Below, in pieces: positions 31,498 to 40,447 of a stretch of DNA of 50,827 bases. Position 1 is the stretch's first letter. The number at the start of each line of letters is the position of its first letter. Source of the DNA: a virus; IMG/VR virus record IMGVR_UViG_3300038429_000331, positions 1 through 50,827 of that record. One strand, given 5' to 3'. The notes below the pieces were generated by a model. It was not told where the DNA came from. It saw only the letters and a list, made by a program, of their open reading frames with translations, and ran no database searches. The position numbers and the translations under genes are program-made.

Positions 31498-32192
31498 GCG
31501 CCGTCCTTCGCCAGGGCGCGCAGTGCGCGGATGACTCTGCCCTTCACGTGACTGGAGGCGCAGACTACGATGACGTTCGGTCCGTTCGCGTCGATGATTT
31601 CGAACCCCTTCGTGGGTGTCCGGTCTCCTCGGTGGAACGTGCTGGTGCGGCCGTTAACCTTGCGCTTCTTCCCGTGCAGCTCGATCTTCGATTTCAACTC
31701 GCGCAGCTCGTCCCCTGTCATTGCGCGCAGGTGATCCTTCTTCAGGCCCTGCCCGGCCAGCCACTGGAAAGTGCGGAGCATCGAGCGGTGATAGGACAGG
31801 TACCCCGGCTTCCTGCCAAGCAGCCGGTCTATCTGCTGATCGTTGAGCTCGGGCCGGCGTTTCTTGATCTCGTCCGCAGCGGCCACGATTTCATCGTCCG
31901 TGAGCTGCTTGCGAACGATGTTCTCCTGCAGCTTGAGCAGTGGGATGTCCGACTCGCTGATGTTCTCCAGGATGTGTGCGGCGATCGTGGCCTCGTTGTT
32001 CATCTGGGCAACGCGGTAGCGTCGGTGTCCCCAGACCAGTTCGAAGCGCTCCCCGCGCGGGTACACGCCGATCGGCTGCAGCTGACCGTGCTTCGAGGTG
32101 CTCTCGATGAGCTCGCCCAGCTCGTCGTCGGTGTCGAAGCGCACGTTCTTGGTGATGAAGATCTTGTCCAGGAAGATCTCGCGGACCTTCAC
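31494..32192 (-). CDS. ParB-like protein, second copy
   Basis: 232 aa, ATG 32192 overlapping its neighbour. N-terminal ParB/Spo0J-type fold: FDTDDELGELIEST, then HGQLQPIGVYPRGERFELVWGHRRYR matches the Box II GxRR motif, and ENISESDIPLLKLQENIVRKQL follows with the HTH region. No ParA gene is seen nearby. Possibly a nuclease/adaptor or replication-associated ParB-family protein rather than a plasmid partition factor. Confidence 0.75.
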   Translation of the reverse strand: MKVREIFLDKIFITKNVRFDTDDELGELIESTSKHGQLQPIGVYPRGERFELVWGHRRYRVAQMNNEATIAAHILENISESDIPLLKLQENIVRKQLTDDEIVAAADEIKKRRPELNDQQIDRLLGRKPGYLSYHRSMLRTFQWLAGQGLKKDHLRAMTGDELRELKSKIELHGKKRKVNGRTSTFHRGDRTPTKGFEIIDANGPNVIVVCASSHVKGRVIRALRALAKDGA

Positions 32193-32524
32193 CTGGCGTC
32201 TCCCTGCGGCTGTCGCTGGTGCTCATTCACCAGGTGGACACCGGGGTTCAGACGATTGCGGCGAAGGAAGGGCTTGACAGGAACGTCGTCCACCGCGGCG
32301 CGCCGGCGGATCTCGCTGAGGCTGCCGTAGTAGACCTCGTTCACCTGCAGCATCCGGACCAGGTCCTGTCTGACCCCGAGCTCGCGCAGTCGCTTCAGCT
32401 TCCGGCGCATTCCCATGATCGCAGCTTTCGTCCGGTGCAGTCGCCAGACCAGGTATGCCGCGGTGTTGTGAGGGTTGTAGATGAGAAACTCTGCGATCTC
32501 CTGCTTCGACCATGCGCGCTTCAC
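32189..32524 (-). CDS. HTH-type DNA-binding protein
   Basis: 111 aa, GTG 32524 overlapping the transglycosylase stop (GTGA). The first 45 residues (WSKQEIAEFLIYNPHNTAAYLVWRLHRTKAAI; more basic later) form a Myb/homeodomain-like helix-turn-helix. The C-terminus is Arg-rich. Likely a regulator or an accessory DNA-binding protein. Confidence 0.55.
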   Translation of the reverse strand: MKRAWSKQEIAEFLIYNPHNTAAYLVWRLHRTKAAIMGMRRKLKRLRELGVRQDLVRMLQVNEVYYGSLSEIRRRAAVDDVPVKPFLRRNRLNPGVHLVNEHQRQPQGDAR

Positions 32525-33075
32525 GCCCCGCCTCCCATGATCGCGCGCACATACTGCACGCTCTCCGGTTGCCAGTCCCCGAACTTGCTTGGATTGAGCC
32601 AGTGCCCGAGACCTCCGTCGTACGCCATGAGCGCCACGCGCCAGGATCCGGTGCGCTCGTGCAGGTCGGCTAGATAGTGCAGGCCGATGCGAATTGCCGT
32701 CTCCGGGTCGAACGGGTCGAAAAGCTTTCCGCCGTTGTAGAGGATCGCGAACAGGCCAAGATTCACCGGCATGATCTGCGCCAACCCCTGCGCCCCGGCC
32801 CAGGAGACCGCATGCGGATTCCACACCCCCGATGTGGGCTGACCGACGCTCTCCTGGCCGAACAGGCGGCAGGCGATCCACACCGGTACGCCGGTCTGGT
32901 AGCAGTAGTGCAGGACGAAGGCAGCGAAGCGCATGTCCAGCGCGTACGGCCTCTCGGCAGGCGCGTCCTCATGGAGCGCCGCTGGCGCGACAAATGCGTC
33001 AACTGGTGGCAGGCAGAAACTCGAAAGAGAAATCGCGACGGCGAGAAAGAGCATCAGCACGCCGGCCGTCTTCAA
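32521..33075 (-). CDS. Lytic transglycosylase (SLT/goose-lysozyme fold)
   Basis: 184 aa from TTG 33075 overlapping the 39-aa gene stop (TTGA). A signal peptide (residues ~1-27, MLFLAVAISLSSFCLPPVDA) is followed by the catalytic domain: CRLFGQESVGQP with the Glu, SWAGAQGLAQIMP, PFDPETAIRIGLHYLAD and ALMAYDGG. It cleaves peptidoglycan in the periplasm. It sits among DNA genes, not in the late lysis cassette, and could make a local hole for injection or assist release. Confidence 0.8.
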   Translation of the reverse strand: MKTAGVLMLFLAVAISLSSFCLPPVDAFVAPAALHEDAPAERPYALDMRFAAFVLHYCYQTGVPVWIACRLFGQESVGQPTSGVWNPHAVSWAGAQGLAQIMPVNLGLFAILYNGGKLFDPFDPETAIRIGLHYLADLHERTGSWRVALMAYDGGLGHWLNPSKFGDWQPESVQYVRAIMGGGA

Positions 33076-33191
33076 TCGCGGTATCCGATTTCGGACATGT
33101 CGCCAGCCGCATGATCAATCTTGCGCCGGCGACAGAGAAGCCAGCTGGCCGCTGCAAAGACAACGATCGCAAGAAGAACTGCCCATACCAT
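33072..33191 (-). CDS. 39-aa membrane protein with strong ribosome site
   Basis: ATG 33191 with GGAGGGGACA directly upstream, TGA 33072 overlapping the transglycosylase start (TTGA). One N-terminal membrane helix (MVWAVLLAIVVFAAASWLLC), then a basic stretch and tail. Coupled to the transglycosylase, so a holin-like or secretion-anchor role is plausible. Not in the ordinary length range of gene callers. Confidence 0.6.
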   Translation of the reverse strand: MVWAVLLAIVVFAAASWLLCRRRKIDHAAGDMSEIGYRD

Positions 33192-33209
33192 TGTCCCCTC
33201 CCCTTCAAA

Positions 33210-33295
33210 GAGTCACGGCATCACCAACAGGCACTCTGGCCATCCCGCCCTCCACGATGCTCTGCATTCCGTGGCATCCCACCGTGCCGTGACTC
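33210..33295 (-). ncRNA. Candidate structured 5' leader RNA
   Basis: In the minus strand, an 11-bp perfect arm (GAGTCACGGCA...TGCCGTGACTC) closes an 86-nt region that contains a nested hairpin CCACG-GA-ATGC-AGA-GCAT-CGTGG. It ends 19 bases before the start codon of the 39-aa gene. This looks like a cis-regulatory element. No known riboswitch class is recognised, and covariation evidence is not available to me. Confidence 0.5.
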
Positions 33296-33299
33296 CTTC

Positions 33300-33326
33300 A
33301 AGAAATCGGGAGAAGGCGCTCCCGAT
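33300..33326 (-). terminator. Hairpin upstream of the structured leader
   Basis: On the minus strand ATCGGGAG pairs with CTCCCGAT across a 6-nt loop and is followed by TTCTT. It stands between the 150-aa gene and the leader at 33210-33295, a 200-bp gap. It may be a weak intrinsic terminator separating the two transcripts. Confidence 0.45.
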
Positions 33327-33389
33327 CGCTGCGTGCCGCCGAAACTGCGCTCCGCCCTTCTCGTGCCGGCTTATCCCCCGGCGGGGATC

Positions 33390-33842
33390 TCAGCTCAAAC
33401 GCAGGGTCGACATCGGCTCGAGCTTCAGCTCCAGCTGAGCCCGTTCGCCGCCGTCGACGTAGCTCAGCGCCAGGCGCTCGAGCTCTACCAGGTCCAGCGT
33501 GCATTGCGCGCCGAAGCTGGTCGTGTGCGGGCTGTTGATGCAAAGTGGTGCATCCTGGTGCTCGAGCTCGCGCAGGCCGGTAATTACGAGGCCCGTTCCG
33601 TCATCACCGATCGTGCGTGTGATGCCGATGATCGTGAGCTCGTCGATCCAGTCCGCCGGGAGCTCCGCGATCGCAACCAGGTGCTTCGCCATGCGGCCGA
33701 ATTGATTGATCAGCGCGGCGGATGGTTTCTCGGTGCTCTCCAGGGTGATGACGTCGAGCCCTCCGTCCTTGCGCTTGACGTCGTACTTCACGAGGACCTC
33801 AACTCGGTCCCGATCGCATTTGAACTTCAGCAGGCGTCTCAT
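33390..33842 (-). CDS. Unknown protein translationally coupled to ParB
   Basis: 150 aa; ATG 33842 overlaps the ParB stop (ATGA). Beta-rich start (RLLKFKCDRDRVEVLVKYDVKRKDG), then FGRMAKHLVAIAELPADWIDELTI and a final part with LELKLEPMSTLRLS. No motif known to me. Its stop region is followed by a long intergenic stretch with several hairpins. Confidence 0.6.
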   Translation of the reverse strand: MRRLLKFKCDRDRVEVLVKYDVKRKDGGLDVITLESTEKPSAALINQFGRMAKHLVAIAELPADWIDELTIIGITRTIGDDGTGLVITGLRELEHQDAPLCINSPHTTSFGAQCTLDLVELERLALSYVDGGERAQLELKLEPMSTLRLS

Positions 33843-35332
33843 TCGGAGGCCTCCTCGAGCACGTCGATGTATTCGGGATCCTTCTGCTTCTCCTGAGCTT
33901 TCAGCAGCGCAGAGGCCGCCTTGCGGGCATCTTTCAGGTCGACGCGGCATATCTTCGCTGCCGCCATGAGCAGCTCGCCTTTTCTCCCCCAGTAACGGGT
34001 TTCGATGTCCCCCGCGATCGTCATCTTCACCAACATGACGAATAGTCCCTTGCGGTCCATCCCGCGGATCCGCTTCTCGACCATGGCTCCCCGCTCCCAT
34101 TGCTCGATCTTGGCTAGTTCATACGACCCCTCACCGTGCTCGGCGAGGTCCAGGACGACCAGCCGAAGTAGTTCGATATCGAGATCCCTCTGCTTCGCGA
34201 CAGCTTCGACCGTCTTTCCGTAGATGATGCATCGGAAAGCCGCATTCAACTTGTGCTTCTGCTCCTCCTTCTCTCGCTGCGCCTTTTCCTTGGCGGCGGA
34301 GATCTGCGGAAGTGCGTGTGAATTGCCATTGCCGCGCACCTTGCCGTAGGTCATGCGCCCGATGCCCTCGCCGGCGACGATCAGGACCTTTTTGGCGCCG
34401 CGATCGTCCTTCTTGCATTCGTTCCAGTCATACGATCCGAGCGCGCCCTTCGGCTTGCCGCCGCCGCTCCAGCCCTTCTCGACCTCGAGGTGAGGGACGT
34501 CCTTCAGCTGTTCTCGTAGCTGATTGAGAAGGGCGGTCTGCTTCTTGGAGAAACAGGCGCGGTCGGTGCAGTAGTCCTTCTTGCCGTCTTTGCTGACGTC
34601 TGCAAAAAGCGCCGGCTGGAATCCTGCTCGTTTCGGACAGAGCTTGCAGGATCCCGCTGAGGGCACGAGGGTTTCGTCGTCCAGCTTCCAGCAGGCCTTC
34701 GAGAGCTCCATGAGGATGGAACGGTGGATCCAGGAATCCAGATCACGCACCGGAATAATCGACCCGTCGCCCCACCGATTGGTGATCCCGTTCTTCAAAA
34801 TTTCCTGCTGCTGCTTTGGCGCCAGACGAGCGATCAGGATCGCGTGCCCCGCGGTGATTTTATCCTTCACGAAGAGATCCCGGGCCTCCGGGACCAGGTC
34901 GAGAAGCTTCAACCGCTGGTAGATGTAGCTGGCCGACTTCCCGACTTCCTTCGCAATCTGCTCGATATCGTAGCCGGCCTTGTCGATGAGCCGCGCGAAT
35001 CCATCCGCCTCATCAAGGGGGTGGACGTCCTCCCGCTGCAGGTTCTCGATCGTCTGGATCTTGAGGACCTGCAGGTCGTCGAGCTCGCGCACGATCGTAG
35101 GGATCTCTGCCAGGCCTGCGAGCTTTGCGGCCCTCCAGCGTCGTTCGCCAGCGACGAGCTCGAAGTCGCCGTTCATCAGTTGCTTGCGCACGATAATCGG
35201 CTGCTGCACACCGACTTCTTTGATCGAGTCCGCGAGCTGCTGGAGCTTCACGGGATCGAAGCCGCCCACGCGGCGGTTGTCTGGATGTGGGATGATCTTC
35301 TCGAGAGAGAGCTGCTGTACTTGCTCGCTCAT
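33839..35332 (-). CDS. ParB/Spo0J family protein, main copy
   Basis: 497 aa, ATG 35332 with AAAAGGAGAACATC upstream; a longer frame further upstream is not supported. Residues ~5-90 contain IIPHPDNRR, VGVQQPIIVRK and GERRWRAAKL, the ParB/RepB signature; ENLQREDVHPLDEADGF is Box-like, and DIEQIAKEVGKSASYIYQRL is the HTH. The middle has a cysteine cluster (CKLCPKRAG, CTDRACF). The long C-terminus is unlike plasmid ParB. It lies in the recombination operon and may be a nuclease or a DNA-organising protein. Confidence 0.75.
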   Translation of the reverse strand: MSEQVQQLSLEKIIPHPDNRRVGGFDPVKLQQLADSIKEVGVQQPIIVRKQLMNGDFELVAGERRWRAAKLAGLAEIPTIVRELDDLQVLKIQTIENLQREDVHPLDEADGFARLIDKAGYDIEQIAKEVGKSASYIYQRLKLLDLVPEARDLFVKDKITAGHAILIARLAPKQQQEILKNGITNRWGDGSIIPVRDLDSWIHRSILMELSKACWKLDDETLVPSAGSCKLCPKRAGFQPALFADVSKDGKKDYCTDRACFSKKQTALLNQLREQLKDVPHLEVEKGWSGGGKPKGALGSYDWNECKKDDRGAKKVLIVAGEGIGRMTYGKVRGNGNSHALPQISAAKEKAQREKEEQKHKLNAAFRCIIYGKTVEAVAKQRDLDIELLRLVVLDLAEHGEGSYELAKIEQWERGAMVEKRIRGMDRKGLFVMLVKMTIAGDIETRYWGRKGELLMAAAKICRVDLKDARKAASALLKAQEKQKDPEYIDVLEEASE

Positions 35333-35345
35333 GATGTTCTCCTTT

Positions 35346-37034
35346 TCATGCGAAGAGCTCCTCGCTCGCGCGGAGCTCGCCCCTTCCGAGGACCTCAACG
35401 AGCTGCCGTGAGCGAAGGCGCTGGATGTAGGTATCGCGACTCGAGCGCTTGTACCCGGTCGATTCCTCGAGGGCTTCGCGAGCGATCGCCCCAGGGTAAG
35501 CCTCAATAAGGTGGGCGAAGATCTTGCGCTCGCCCTCCGGGAGCCGGCTCAGCCAGTGGGCTCGCAGTTCTGCCCCGGTGGCCATCGGCTCGAAGTCAGG
35601 CCCGAGCGCAGCAATGCCTTCTGCGGTTGCCGTGATCGTCGCCCCGACCTGGATGTATCCGCGGGACTGCAGGCGCTGCAGGTACGTATCTCGAGAGCTC
35701 CGCTTGTACCCGGTGAGCACCGTGATCTGCTCGCGGGTGGCTCGTCCCGAATATTGCGCGCAGATGGTCAGGATCGCCTTCTCGCCTGGCGCCAGACGGC
35801 CCTCTGGAGTCTCGGTGGCCCGAGCAGACTGGATCCGAGGCGGTCTGGACGGAAGTGGCACAGGAACCGGCCGGCTGGACGCCTGGACAGGACCTGGCAG
35901 AAGATTTCCGTTGAGCAAGGGAAGGACTTTGTTGAGGTCATCGATTACGCGGCTGATGGCCACCCAGAGCTGTTTCGAGGTCGCCTGCACGGCCTTCTGT
36001 GCCGCCGCATACCCCTGGGCCTGCCCATCCTTGAGTGCCCGTTGCAAGGCCCCGGGATCCTCCGCCGCGGCCGCTGGCTTCTTCGCGAGCTCGGCCTCCA
36101 GCTTAAAGATCTTCCGCTTGAGCTCTCGGGGATCCTCCGCCTTCGCCCGCTCGATCGTGGCCGCCATGCGCTCCTGGAGGATCTTCAGGTCGACCTGAGC
36201 GAGCTTCTTCGGCTCGATCTTCCTCTGCCCTGGCTCAGGCGTCGCGCTGGAGTTGAACGTCTCGCGCTCCCGGACGTGCACGCGCTTGAATAGATCTAGC
36301 CAGCCGGCGGACATGATCCAAGCGTCGCCCAGGGGAAGTGTCGCGAGAGTCTCAGTCACCTGCTCGAGCTGCTTCTCGGTGGCGTGGACTTTCATCCATT
36401 CAAGGATCGGGGCGCGGTCCCGGGGGTGCGCCGTACGCAGTGCGACCAGAACCTCCATCTGGGTCAGAACGTCCTTGTTGAGAACGGCCGATCGCTGGGT
36501 AACGAGCGTGCATCCCAGGCCACGGATCCGTCCGCGCCGCACGATCTCATCGATGGCGCCGAGCATTCTCATTTCATCCGGCCTCGGCTTCTGCGGGCAG
36601 AAGGCGTCCGCCTCATCCATGATCAGGTGAAGCGGGTTGCGGTTCTTGCGGTAAAGCTCCTCGGCGAAGTCGGCAACGAAGCGGCGCATGGCGGACTTCG
36701 AGAAAAGCGACAGATCGATCACCAGCTGCGGCGCCTCGTCCGCCAGGAGCGCGGCGATCACCTTGCCGGCGGCTTCCTCGAGCGGCACGTCCCCGTGGTC
36801 CCCGCCGAGGATCGTTACCGGGTAGCCGACGCCCTTCCCATCCGCGCTGGCCCTCAGCCCCCACCAGGCGCCGGTCGGGTCGAGGACCGCAAACGGCAGG
36901 CTGGCCTTCGAGAACTCCTCCGCGAGCACGGACGCCGTGTACGTCTTGCCGACCCCACGCATTGCCAGGATGGCGAACGTCTGGGTCACGGCCTTCAGGG
37001 GCAGGGAAAGGCCGGTGGCGATATGCAGGGTCAC
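35346..37034 (-). CDS. HerA/FtsK-like ATPase with tandem winged helices
   Basis: 562 aa, GTG 37034 overlapping the SbcDC stop. Residues 24-31 AMRGVGKT are Walker A; residues 137-143 LIMDEAD are Walker B; GCTLVTQRS follows as sensor. This is a HerA-type motor (DUF87). Then ~200 residues of coiled, charged sequence (PRELKRKIFKLEAELAKK). The C-terminus has two tandem winged-helix repeats sharing GYKRSSRDTY(L/I)QRL, at ~450-475 and ~525-550. HerA motors work with Mre11-Rad50 in archaea and here the gene is next to a fused SbcD-SbcC. No NurA is evident. Confidence 0.75.
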   Translation of the reverse strand: MTLHIATGLSLPLKAVTQTFAILAMRGVGKTYTASVLAEEFSKASLPFAVLDPTGAWWGLRASADGKGVGYPVTILGGDHGDVPLEEAAGKVIAALLADEAPQLVIDLSLFSKSAMRRFVADFAEELYRKNRNPLHLIMDEADAFCPQKPRPDEMRMLGAIDEIVRRGRIRGLGCTLVTQRSAVLNKDVLTQMEVLVALRTAHPRDRAPILEWMKVHATEKQLEQVTETLATLPLGDAWIMSAGWLDLFKRVHVRERETFNSSATPEPGQRKIEPKKLAQVDLKILQERMAATIERAKAEDPRELKRKIFKLEAELAKKPAAAAEDPGALQRALKDGQAQGYAAAQKAVQATSKQLWVAISRVIDDLNKVLPLLNGNLLPGPVQASSRPVPVPLPSRPPRIQSARATETPEGRLAPGEKAILTICAQYSGRATREQITVLTGYKRSSRDTYLQRLQSRGYIQVGATITATAEGIAALGPDFEPMATGAELRAHWLSRLPEGERKIFAHLIEAYPGAIAREALEESTGYKRSSRDTYIQRLRSRQLVEVLGRGELRASEELFA

Positions 37035-40000
37035 GCCGCGGTCCTCTTCATCTCGATCTTCTGCCCGATCGCCTCCTGGACCTCGGGCGAGTGCGTGATC
37101 ACGATCGTGTTTCTGCGCCCGCTCTCCTGATGCGCGGCCTCGAGCATCGTGAAGTACTTCTGGCGGGATTCAGGATCCAGCGCGCCATCCGCCTCGTCAG
37201 CGAACACAGTGAGGAACCGGATCCCTGTCGTGCGATCGCGGATAATGGCGAATGCGTCGAAAAGTGCACGGTAGATCCATACGCGCTCACCGCCGCTGAG
37301 CGTCTCGATCGGCTGCTCAGTCAGGAGCTCGTTGTCGATCACGATGATTGAGAAATCCTCGATCTGACGGGTTTTTGCGCCTTTGCCAGCAATGCGCGTC
37401 GTGCGGAATTCCACGGAGAACCGTGAGCCGTAAGCAGATGAGAGCATTCTGTTCGTGACTTCCGCGATCGAAGGCCCGAGTGCATCCAGCTCGAGCGCCT
37501 GGATCCCGTCGGGCCCGCAGGCCTGCTCGAGGTAGCGCCACTCCGCGGCCTCGGCCTCCGTCTTCGCCAGTGAGGTCCTCAGCTGCTCAAGCTCGCACTT
37601 CTGCTTTGCGATTGCCTCGAGCTGTTTCAGCGCGGCCTCCAGCTTCGCCGCGGCGGTCGCACGCTCCTCCTTGGCCGCGGTATAGGCCGTCCGAGCGGCC
37701 TCGTATTGCTTCAGAGCTTCGGCGTGGGCCGGCCGGATTTTCGGATCCAGCTGGGCGCGGAGGTCCTCGGCCTTCCGCGATAGAGCAGCTGCGTCGCCTT
37801 CCAGCGCGGCGATCTGGACGTTGAGCCTGTCGATCTCCTGCTCGGCTTTCGCCGCGGTCTCAAGCGTCGCCCGGGCCGTGACGACATCGATCTGTCGTAG
37901 TACCGTACGGATCCTCGTGAGCTCTGTCTCGTCGGCCTCTGGCAGCTTCGGTGGCGTCGGATTCGCCGGGTCCTTGATCACGATGAGCTCGGCCTCTTTG
38001 GCCATGATCTGATTGCCGAGAGTGTGGATCTTCTTCCTGATCGCCTTCAGCTGCGCGTCCTTCTCTGCGCGGCCCGCGTTGAGATCCTTGTGCCAGTGCT
38101 CTTTCCCGGCTCCGCACTCGGGGCATTCGTCGGTCAGCGGCTGCGCGAGCTCCTCCTGGAGAGTCTCGCCCTGGGAAAGAAGAACTCGGTGATCGCCCTC
38201 CAGGCGCGCCTTCTCCGTGCGGATCCTGGTGCGCTGCACTTCGAGTCCTTTGACATCAGCTGCATGAGCCTTGAGCGTGTCTCCATACTCAGCGCTGAAT
38301 CGGGCTCGCTCGGCATTGATCGCTGAAAGCCGCTCATTCTCGGCGCCCTCCTGTTCCTTCAGTTTCGCGTGACGATCGACATCGGCCTGCGCCTGGTCGC
38401 GCTGTGAAAGGGATACCTGGTAGCCCTTGATCGCCCTCTGTGCGGCCTGTACCTGGCTGAGCTTCTTCTGCGCATCATCCGCCGCGGCAGCGATGTCCTT
38501 TCCGATCTGATCCTGTTGGGCGACGTCCTTCGCGAGCTGCTCGACCTCCGCCTTCAGCTGCTTGCCCTGCTCTACTGCCTTCCCAATCGCGACGTCGGCT
38601 TCGTACACGTCGACGTCCGCCTGGAACTTCGATGCCTGAACGTTCGGCTCTTCCGCGACCAGCCGCTCCATGAGAGTGATCTGACCGCGGCCGACTGTGA
38701 CCTGGCTCTCCAGCGCAACAGCCCGCGCCTTCGCGCTCTCGCTGTAGGCCTGGATGTAGTCCAGCCCGGCGAGCTCGCGGAAGATGGCCTTCTTCTCGCC
38801 CTTCGTGGCGTCCGACAGATCCGGGTTGCTCTTTGTTGGCCGCTGGCTGACAAACGCGGACCGGAGGAACAGTGGGAGGCTGCCGATCAGCTTCTCGATG
38901 GCAGTCTCATATTCCTCTTTCCTCCCGTTCGTGAGCGGGATCCAGCCGAGACAGAGCTCGGCGGGACGGTCCGGCGGATCGCCGTGGAACAGGTGGTACT
39001 TCACGCTGCCGCTGGTGTTCGCGCCGTCGATCTCAATGAGCGCTCGGTATTCGGTCCCGGTGCGCTCGTCCACGAACCAGAGCTCCCGCGCCGAATCGCG
39101 AAGCCGGAAATGATCCTGCAGCTTGCCGTCGCGCGTGAGCATGCAGGGGTATGGGTGCATGTTCTCGATGAGCGTGGACTTACCGGCGCCGTTGGCCCCG
39201 ATGAGCGCGATGAGTCCCGGATCCTTCTTGTCCAGATCGATGTCGATCTCGTCCTGGCGGAGGCCCTTCCAAATCCCTACGGCCCCCCGGAGGCGCAGGC
39301 GGCGCAAGCGGAAGTGCATGCCCGCGGCCGCGCCCCGCTCCTCTGCCTCGCGTTCCAATACTGCTGCCTTCAGCTCGACGGAGGTCGGAACGTTGTAGCC
39401 CTGGCCGCTCGCTTCGGCGTAGATTGAGAGTTTCTCTGCCAGCCGATGCTTCTCCGTGATCTCCGCCGCGCGCACGGTCTCCGTCGGAATGAGGTCCACC
39501 GTCACGCGGGAGCCGGGAAGCGCGCCTGCCAGCAAGTAGGAATTGAGGTAGGACATAGTATCGATCTTCGCGGCCTCCTCCTTCGTCGCTCGATAGCAGA
39601 CCCACGCTTGCACGCCTTCAACATCGCCGGCCGGCTCGGGCCAAGGGAGGGAGAACTTCACGCGCCGCGGATGCGGGAACGGAATGCGCTCAACTTTCGG
39701 CGGAATCCCGGGGCCTTCGAGCGTGACCAAGTTGCAGCCGCATGTTCCCAGGTGGCCCCAGTCGGTGTGGTAGGCAGGCCCAGGGTAATAGGCTTCGAGG
39801 CCGTCGATCTTCTGCTCAAGGTGGACATGGCCAAGAGCCGCATAATCAAATCCCGCGAGTTGGAGATCCTCGCGCCCGATGCCGTCTGCGGAGACGGTGC
39901 GATTCTGGAGCGTAGAACCCTGAACCGATCCGTGGAAAAGGAGAATCGCAGGAAATTCAGGCTGGGCTGCGCGCATGGCACCAAAACTCAGCAGAATAGA

Positions 40001-40447
40001 TCGAACACTTTCTGAGAGTTTCCGATTTGATTCGTCTGCGCTGAGATCCTGCTCGCCAGCAAGGAGCCATTCTTTTCCTGCTTCCGGCATTCCGAAGAAC
40101 ATGATTCCAGCGACAACCTGAGCATCATCGGGGCGCAGATTGATGAAGCGATGCCCCGCTTCCAACTCGCACAGAACGTCATACGCCCCTGGTACGTCGT
40201 GAGTGACGGTGCCCTCGATCGACAGGATTGGGGCGACTTCGAGCATGCGCTGAATCACGTTCACGAGCCGCGGGAATCCCGCACTATGTGAATTCTGAAC
40301 GCCGCGGTCAAAGAGATCTCCCGCGAACGCCCAGGCGTCGATCTGCTCGCGCGTTCCTACTTCCAGTGCACATTCAAGACTGGCGATCGCGAGATCTTGA
40401 TTCTCTTTCGAGAAATGCACGTCTGCAAGGTGAATCATTTTTTTCAT
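37031..40447 (-). CDS. SbcD-SbcC (Mre11-Rad50) single-chain fusion
   Basis: 1138 aa from ATG 40447. Residues 1-~375 are the SbcD/Mre11 phosphoesterase: LADVHFS (D9, H11), GDLFD (D44), THD (H83, D84, where GNHD is expected), LLFHG and GHVH (H207/H209). From ~377 to the end is a Rad50/SbcC ATPase: Walker A GANGAGKS (417-424), a coiled coil, a CPEC zinc hook near residue 775, SGGER signature and Walker B VFADEADGA. The two proteins are normally separate. It would resect DNA ends for recombination and lies with the HerA-like motor. Confidence 0.85.
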   Translation of the reverse strand: MKKMIHLADVHFSKENQDLAIASLECALEVGTREQIDAWAFAGDLFDRGVQNSHSAGFPRLVNVIQRMLEVAPILSIEGTVTHDVPGAYDVLCELEAGHRFINLRPDDAQVVAGIMFFGMPEAGKEWLLAGEQDLSADESNRKLSESVRSILLSFGAMRAAQPEFPAILLFHGSVQGSTLQNRTVSADGIGREDLQLAGFDYAALGHVHLEQKIDGLEAYYPGPAYHTDWGHLGTCGCNLVTLEGPGIPPKVERIPFPHPRRVKFSLPWPEPAGDVEGVQAWVCYRATKEEAAKIDTMSYLNSYLLAGALPGSRVTVDLIPTETVRAAEITEKHRLAEKLSIYAEASGQGYNVPTSVELKAAVLEREAEERGAAAGMHFRLRRLRLRGAVGIWKGLRQDEIDIDLDKKDPGLIALIGANGAGKSTLIENMHPYPCMLTRDGKLQDHFRLRDSARELWFVDERTGTEYRALIEIDGANTSGSVKYHLFHGDPPDRPAELCLGWIPLTNGRKEEYETAIEKLIGSLPLFLRSAFVSQRPTKSNPDLSDATKGEKKAIFRELAGLDYIQAYSESAKARAVALESQVTVGRGQITLMERLVAEEPNVQASKFQADVDVYEADVAIGKAVEQGKQLKAEVEQLAKDVAQQDQIGKDIAAAADDAQKKLSQVQAAQRAIKGYQVSLSQRDQAQADVDRHAKLKEQEGAENERLSAINAERARFSAEYGDTLKAHAADVKGLEVQRTRIRTEKARLEGDHRVLLSQGETLQEELAQPLTDECPECGAGKEHWHKDLNAGRAEKDAQLKAIRKKIHTLGNQIMAKEAELIVIKDPANPTPPKLPEADETELTRIRTVLRQIDVVTARATLETAAKAEQEIDRLNVQIAALEGDAAALSRKAEDLRAQLDPKIRPAHAEALKQYEAARTAYTAAKEERATAAAKLEAALKQLEAIAKQKCELEQLRTSLAKTEAEAAEWRYLEQACGPDGIQALELDALGPSIAEVTNRMLSSAYGSRFSVEFRTTRIAGKGAKTRQIEDFSIIVIDNELLTEQPIETLSGGERVWIYRALFDAFAIIRDRTTGIRFLTVFADEADGALDPESRQKYFTMLEAAHQESGRRNTIVITHSPEVQEAIGQKIEMKRTAA

